This document shows, piece after piece, positions 8,255-9,836 of a DNA stretch of 9,836 nt (position 1 is the first letter of the stretch; each line of letters begins with the position of its first letter). Both the position numbers and the translations under genes were made by a program. The notes below the pieces were generated by a model, which worked only from the letters and a program-made list of their open reading frames with translations, was not told where the DNA came from and did no database searches. Location of the stretch: NCBI GenBank assembly GCA_026984595.1, contig JALSRW010000419.1, positions 1 to 9,836 on the forward strand. Reading direction: 5' to 3'. Source of the stretch: Alphaproteobacteria bacterium. Its GTDB lineage: Bacteria > Pseudomonadota > Alphaproteobacteria > Geminicoccales > Geminicoccaceae.

Positions 8255-8321
8255 GGCTTCCTCGTCGCTGTGCTTTGATCCCCGGGGTGTGCTATTCCCC
8301 GCCGCCGGATGGGATCGGTCC

Positions 8322-8355
8322 CGGACGAACATGCGTCCAAAGAGGCCTTCGTCCG
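8322..8355. repeat. 8-bp inverted repeat in the divergent sodB / phytoene-synthase-like intergenic region
   Basis: CGGACGAA (8322-8329) and TTCGTCCG (8348-8355) are perfect reverse complements separated by 18 nt. They lie in the 182-nt region between the diverging starts of sodB (8254) and the NDUFAF6-like gene (8437), where control elements for both are expected. I found no convincing -35/-10 pair for either gene in this region, nor a Fur-box-like AT-rich repeat. The repeat could be an operator or leader hairpin; function unknown. Confidence 0.35.
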
Positions 8356-8436
8356 CACCGCCAGCGGCACGCTCGCTCTAATCCGGGCGGGCGGACGGCG
8401 CAAGGCCCGAAGGCCGGCGTCAGAAGAGGGGCGAAG

Positions 8437-9243
8437 ATGGCCGACAGCGAAACCCGGGCGAAACTCGTCCTCGATCTGGCGCGCAGATACGACCGCGAGC
8501 GCCTCCTGACCTGTCTGTTCACTCCGACCCGGCTCCGTCCGACCCTGGCCGCGCTCGTTCTGCTCCATGCCGAGCTGGCCCGCATTCCCGAACTCGTGAC
8601 CGAGCCGATGGCCGGTCTGGTACGCTACCAGTGGTGGCGCGAAGAGATCGGTCATGCGGCCGCCGGCCGGGGAGGGGCGCATCCGGCCCTCGATCTGCTG
8701 GTCCCGGCGCTGGCCGAAGGGCGGATTTCGGTCGCCCTCCTGCACGAGCTGCTGGCCGCCCATGAAGGGCTGTTCGAGCGCGGATCGTTGGCCGGTCTCG
8801 CCGAGCTCGAGGCATACGCCACCCGTACTTCCGGGCTTCTCCAGCGGCTGCTGACCGATCTGCTCACCGATGGCCGGGAGGATGCCATGGCCGCGGCGGA
8901 ACGCATCGGCACGGCCTACGGGATCGTCGCTGTGCTGCGGGCCGCATCGCAGCGCGGGCGCAGCGGTCTCTTCCTCCTCCCCGGGGAGGGAAGGGAGGCG
9001 CGCGAGGCGCTGGCTGCCGCCGCCCTCGAACGGGCGCGCGACAGGCTGCGCGGCCTCACTCTCCCCGAATGGAGGAAGCTGGATCCGCCGGCCCGTCTCC
9101 TGGCGCGCCTCGCCATGCGCCGGCTCCGCTCGCTCGCGCGTACCGGCCCGGAGGCGGGCCGCCCCCGGCTGCATGGGGATCCGCTGCTGCCGCTGCGGCT
9201 CCTCGTCTGGGGCATGCTCGATCGCCTGCCACCGCGAGGCTGA
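8437..9243 (+). CDS. Squalene/phytoene-synthase-fold protein without catalytic aspartates, NDUFAF6-like
   Basis: 268-residue all-helical protein of the squalene/phytoene synthase superfamily. The first Asp-rich motif of active prenyl-joining enzymes is replaced by HAELARIPELVTEP (44-57), and the second (DxxED after an NILRD-like helix) by IGTAYGIVAVLRAASQRGRS (157-176), so both Mg-diphosphate sites are missing and it is probably not a synthase. The pattern HELAR...VTEPM...RYQWWREE...GLFLLP matches the non-catalytic branch that includes the mitochondrial complex I assembly factor NDUFAF6. The ATG at 8437 has GAGGGG 5 nt upstream; an open frame back to 8212 overlaps sodB antisense and is rejected. 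In related alphaproteobacteria this gene commonly lies close to the secF-Mth938 pair; here sodB-traT separates them. No membrane span is evident. Complex I assembly is an inference from homology and context. Confidence 0.85.
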   Translation: MADSETRAKLVLDLARRYDRERLLTCLFTPTRLRPTLAALVLLHAELARIPELVTEPMAGLVRYQWWREEIGHAAAGRGGAHPALDLLVPALAEGRISVALLHELLAAHEGLFERGSLAGLAELEAYATRTSGLLQRLLTDLLTDGREDAMAAAERIGTAYGIVAVLRAASQRGRSGLFLLPGEGREAREALAAAALERARDRLRGLTLPEWRKLDPPARLLARLAMRRLRSLARTGPEAGRPRLHGDPLLPLRLLVWGMLDRLPPRG

Positions 9244-9251
9244 GAGCCTCG
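9235..9251. terminator. Hairpin over the NDUFAF6-like stop codon, candidate bidirectional terminator
   Basis: CGAGGCT (9235-9241) and AGCCTCG (9245-9251) form a perfect 7-bp stem with the 3-nt loop GAG; the TGA stop (9241-9243) spans the stem-loop junction. It fills the 12-nt gap between two converging genes (stop codons at 9243 and 9256). No T-run follows on either strand. Confidence 0.5.
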
Positions 9252-9255
9252 ACGC

Positions 9256-9504
9256 TCAGTCCCGCTCCTCGTTCTTCCGGATCTGGTCGTAGACCATGGC
9301 TCCGGCAGCGCCCGCCGCCGCGCCGAGCACCGCCTTGTGGAGGAAGCCGCCGGTGATGGCGCCCACCACGGCGCCGCCGGCGGCGCCCACGGCGGCACCG
9401 GTCGCGACCCGTTCGGCCGTCTTGCTGTCGGGGGTGGCGCAGCCCGCCAACGACAGGCCCAGGGCGAGAGTGACGGGCAGAGCAAGAGTACGCAGGCTTG
9501 GCAT
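9256..9504 (-). CDS. Small glycine-zipper lipoprotein
   Basis: 82-residue predicted outer-membrane lipoprotein of unknown function. From the ATG at 9502-9504 (complement) there is a signal peptide with hydrophobic LALPVTLALGLSLAG and lipobox LAGC, Cys22, followed by a glycine-zipper membrane-associating segment at about 35-70 with repeated small residues (VGAAGGAVVGAITGG, GAAAGAAGAM) and a charged end YDQIRKNEERD. This resembles the small YMGG/17-kDa-type glycine-zipper lipoproteins. GGAG lies about 10 nt upstream; an in-frame ATG at 9552 would bury the signal peptide and overlap the predicted -10. It converges with the NDUFAF6-like gene and diverges from argE. Confidence 0.85.
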   Translation of the reverse strand: MPSLRTLALPVTLALGLSLAGCATPDSKTAERVATGAAVGAAGGAVVGAITGGFLHKAVLGAAAGAAGAMVYDQIRKNEERD

Positions 9505-9550
9505 GGCACGGGCTCCGCGATGGGTTGGGCAGAGGTTGCATTCGCTTCCC

Positions 9551-9579
9551 AATATAGGAGCCTTCGACCGGCTTGTCGC
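9551..9579 (-). promoter_or_regulatory. Promoter of the glycine-zipper lipoprotein gene
   Basis: Read on the minus strand, GCGACA (9574-9579) and TATATT (9551-9556) are separated by exactly 17 nt. The -10 matches the sigma-70 consensus at 5 of 6 positions, the -35 at 4 of 6. The start would be near 9544, giving a leader of about 40 nt. Confidence 0.5.
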
Positions 9580-9615
9580 GTGGCGCGGGGAACGAAGGGC
9601 CGCGGCTGTGCCGTC

Positions 9616-9644
9616 ATGACAACGCGAGAGGCTCCGCCTATAGT
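9616..9644 (+). promoter_or_regulatory. Promoter of argE
   Basis: ATGACA (9616-9621) and TATAGT (9639-9644) are separated by 17 nt; each matches the sigma-70 consensus at 5 of 6 positions. Transcription would begin near 9651, giving a leader of about 27 nt before the ATG at 9678. The -10 is identical to the one predicted for yajC. It stands back-to-back with the lipoprotein promoter. No ARG-box-like AT-rich palindrome was seen. Confidence 0.6.
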
Positions 9645-9677
9645 GCCGCTCCCGACTTCGCCAGTGCCTGGATCCTC

Positions 9678-9836
9678 ATGCAGCATCCCCTGCTCGACGC
9701 CGCCCTCCGTCATCTCGAACGGCTGATCGCCTTCGACACGGTGAGCTCCCGTTCCAATCTGGCGTTGATCGGCTATCTGGAAGAGGTGCTGACGGCGGCC
9801 GGGATTCCCTTCCGGCGACTGCCCGACGCCGGCGGC
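9678..9836 (+). CDS. argE: Acetylornithine deacetylase, N-terminal fragment (runs off the right edge)
   Basis: Only the first 53 codons are present. ArgE is an M20-family zinc hydrolase that removes the acetyl group from N2-acetylornithine in arginine biosynthesis. The assignment rests on the N-terminal pattern HLERLIAFDTVSSRSNLALI (residues 12-31), characteristic of alphaproteobacterial ArgE, followed by a helix and strand (LEEVLTAAGIPFRRLP) as in M20 peptidases. The zinc ligands lie beyond the window, so a related M20 deacylase cannot be excluded. The ATG at 9678 is the first start after the predicted promoter; a clear Shine-Dalgarno is missing. Confidence 0.85.
   Translation, partial: MQHPLLDAALRHLERLIAFDTVSSRSNLALIGYLEEVLTAAGIPFRRLPDAGG

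Noticed and set aside
8275..8298. Promoter TTGATC / TATTCC upstream of the NDUFAF6-like gene
   Set aside because: The spacer is only 12 nt, too short for sigma-70.
8212..8436. Upstream extension of the NDUFAF6-like gene into sodB
   Set aside because: No similarity in the extension, which is Arg-rich; a good Shine-Dalgarno places the start at 8437.
8128..9174. 348-codon minus-strand frame antisense to the NDUFAF6-like gene
   Set aside because: Runs into the real sodB N-terminus in the wrong frame and shows no recognisable domain.

Overview
The window is about 9.8 kb of GC-rich, tightly packed bacterial chromosome. Gene content and order point to an alphaproteobacterium, most likely a Rhodospirillales-type lineage. 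The basis is the run serS-surE-(pcm)-LysM/M23-yajC-secD-secF-Mth938-like gene-phytoene-synthase-like gene, a known alphaproteobacterial neighbourhood that often has tatABC upstream of serS, together with iron-type superoxide dismutase and TraT-family sequences of the alphaproteobacterial kind. I cannot name the genus. There are no RNA genes, insertion sequences, CRISPR arrays or signs of recent foreign DNA.

Layout. (1) 1-2381, plus strand: the 3' half of serS overlaps surE by 8 nt; a 99-nt gap with two small inverted-repeat structures follows, then an outer-membrane-type lipoprotein with a LysM and a degenerate M23 domain (NlpD/EnvC-like). The pcm gene usual between surE and this gene is absent. 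(2) 2303-3250, minus strand: a DUF815-type AAA+ ATPase whose 3' end overlaps the lipoprotein gene tail-to-tail by 79 nt. (3) 3360-6799, plus strand: a good sigma-70-like promoter, then yajC, secD, secF and an Mth938-domain (NDUFAF3-like) gene with gaps of 8-13 nt, clearly one operon. (4) 6829-8254, minus strand: sodB, then a TraT-family lipoprotein. (5) 8437-9243, plus strand: a squalene/phytoene-synthase-fold protein without catalytic aspartates (NDUFAF6-like). (6) 9256-9504, minus strand: a small glycine-zipper lipoprotein, followed by a 173-nt divergent promoter region and the 5' end of argE, which runs off the right edge.

Functionally the window is an envelope-biogenesis and respiratory-assembly neighbourhood. 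YajC-SecD-SecF drive late steps of Sec export and membrane insertion. The two genes homologous to mitochondrial complex I assembly factors (NDUFAF3 and NDUFAF6 families) lie next to them, separated by sodB-traT on the other strand. The LysM/M23 protein probably activates cell-wall amidases, and three lipoproteins carry clear lipoboxes.

I see no strong case for an undescribed system. The most interesting points are the NDUFAF3-like/NDUFAF6-like/SecDF arrangement with a superoxide dismutase and a TraT homologue set between the two assembly-factor genes, and a recurring pattern of short-loop hairpins placed on stop codons at gene ends.
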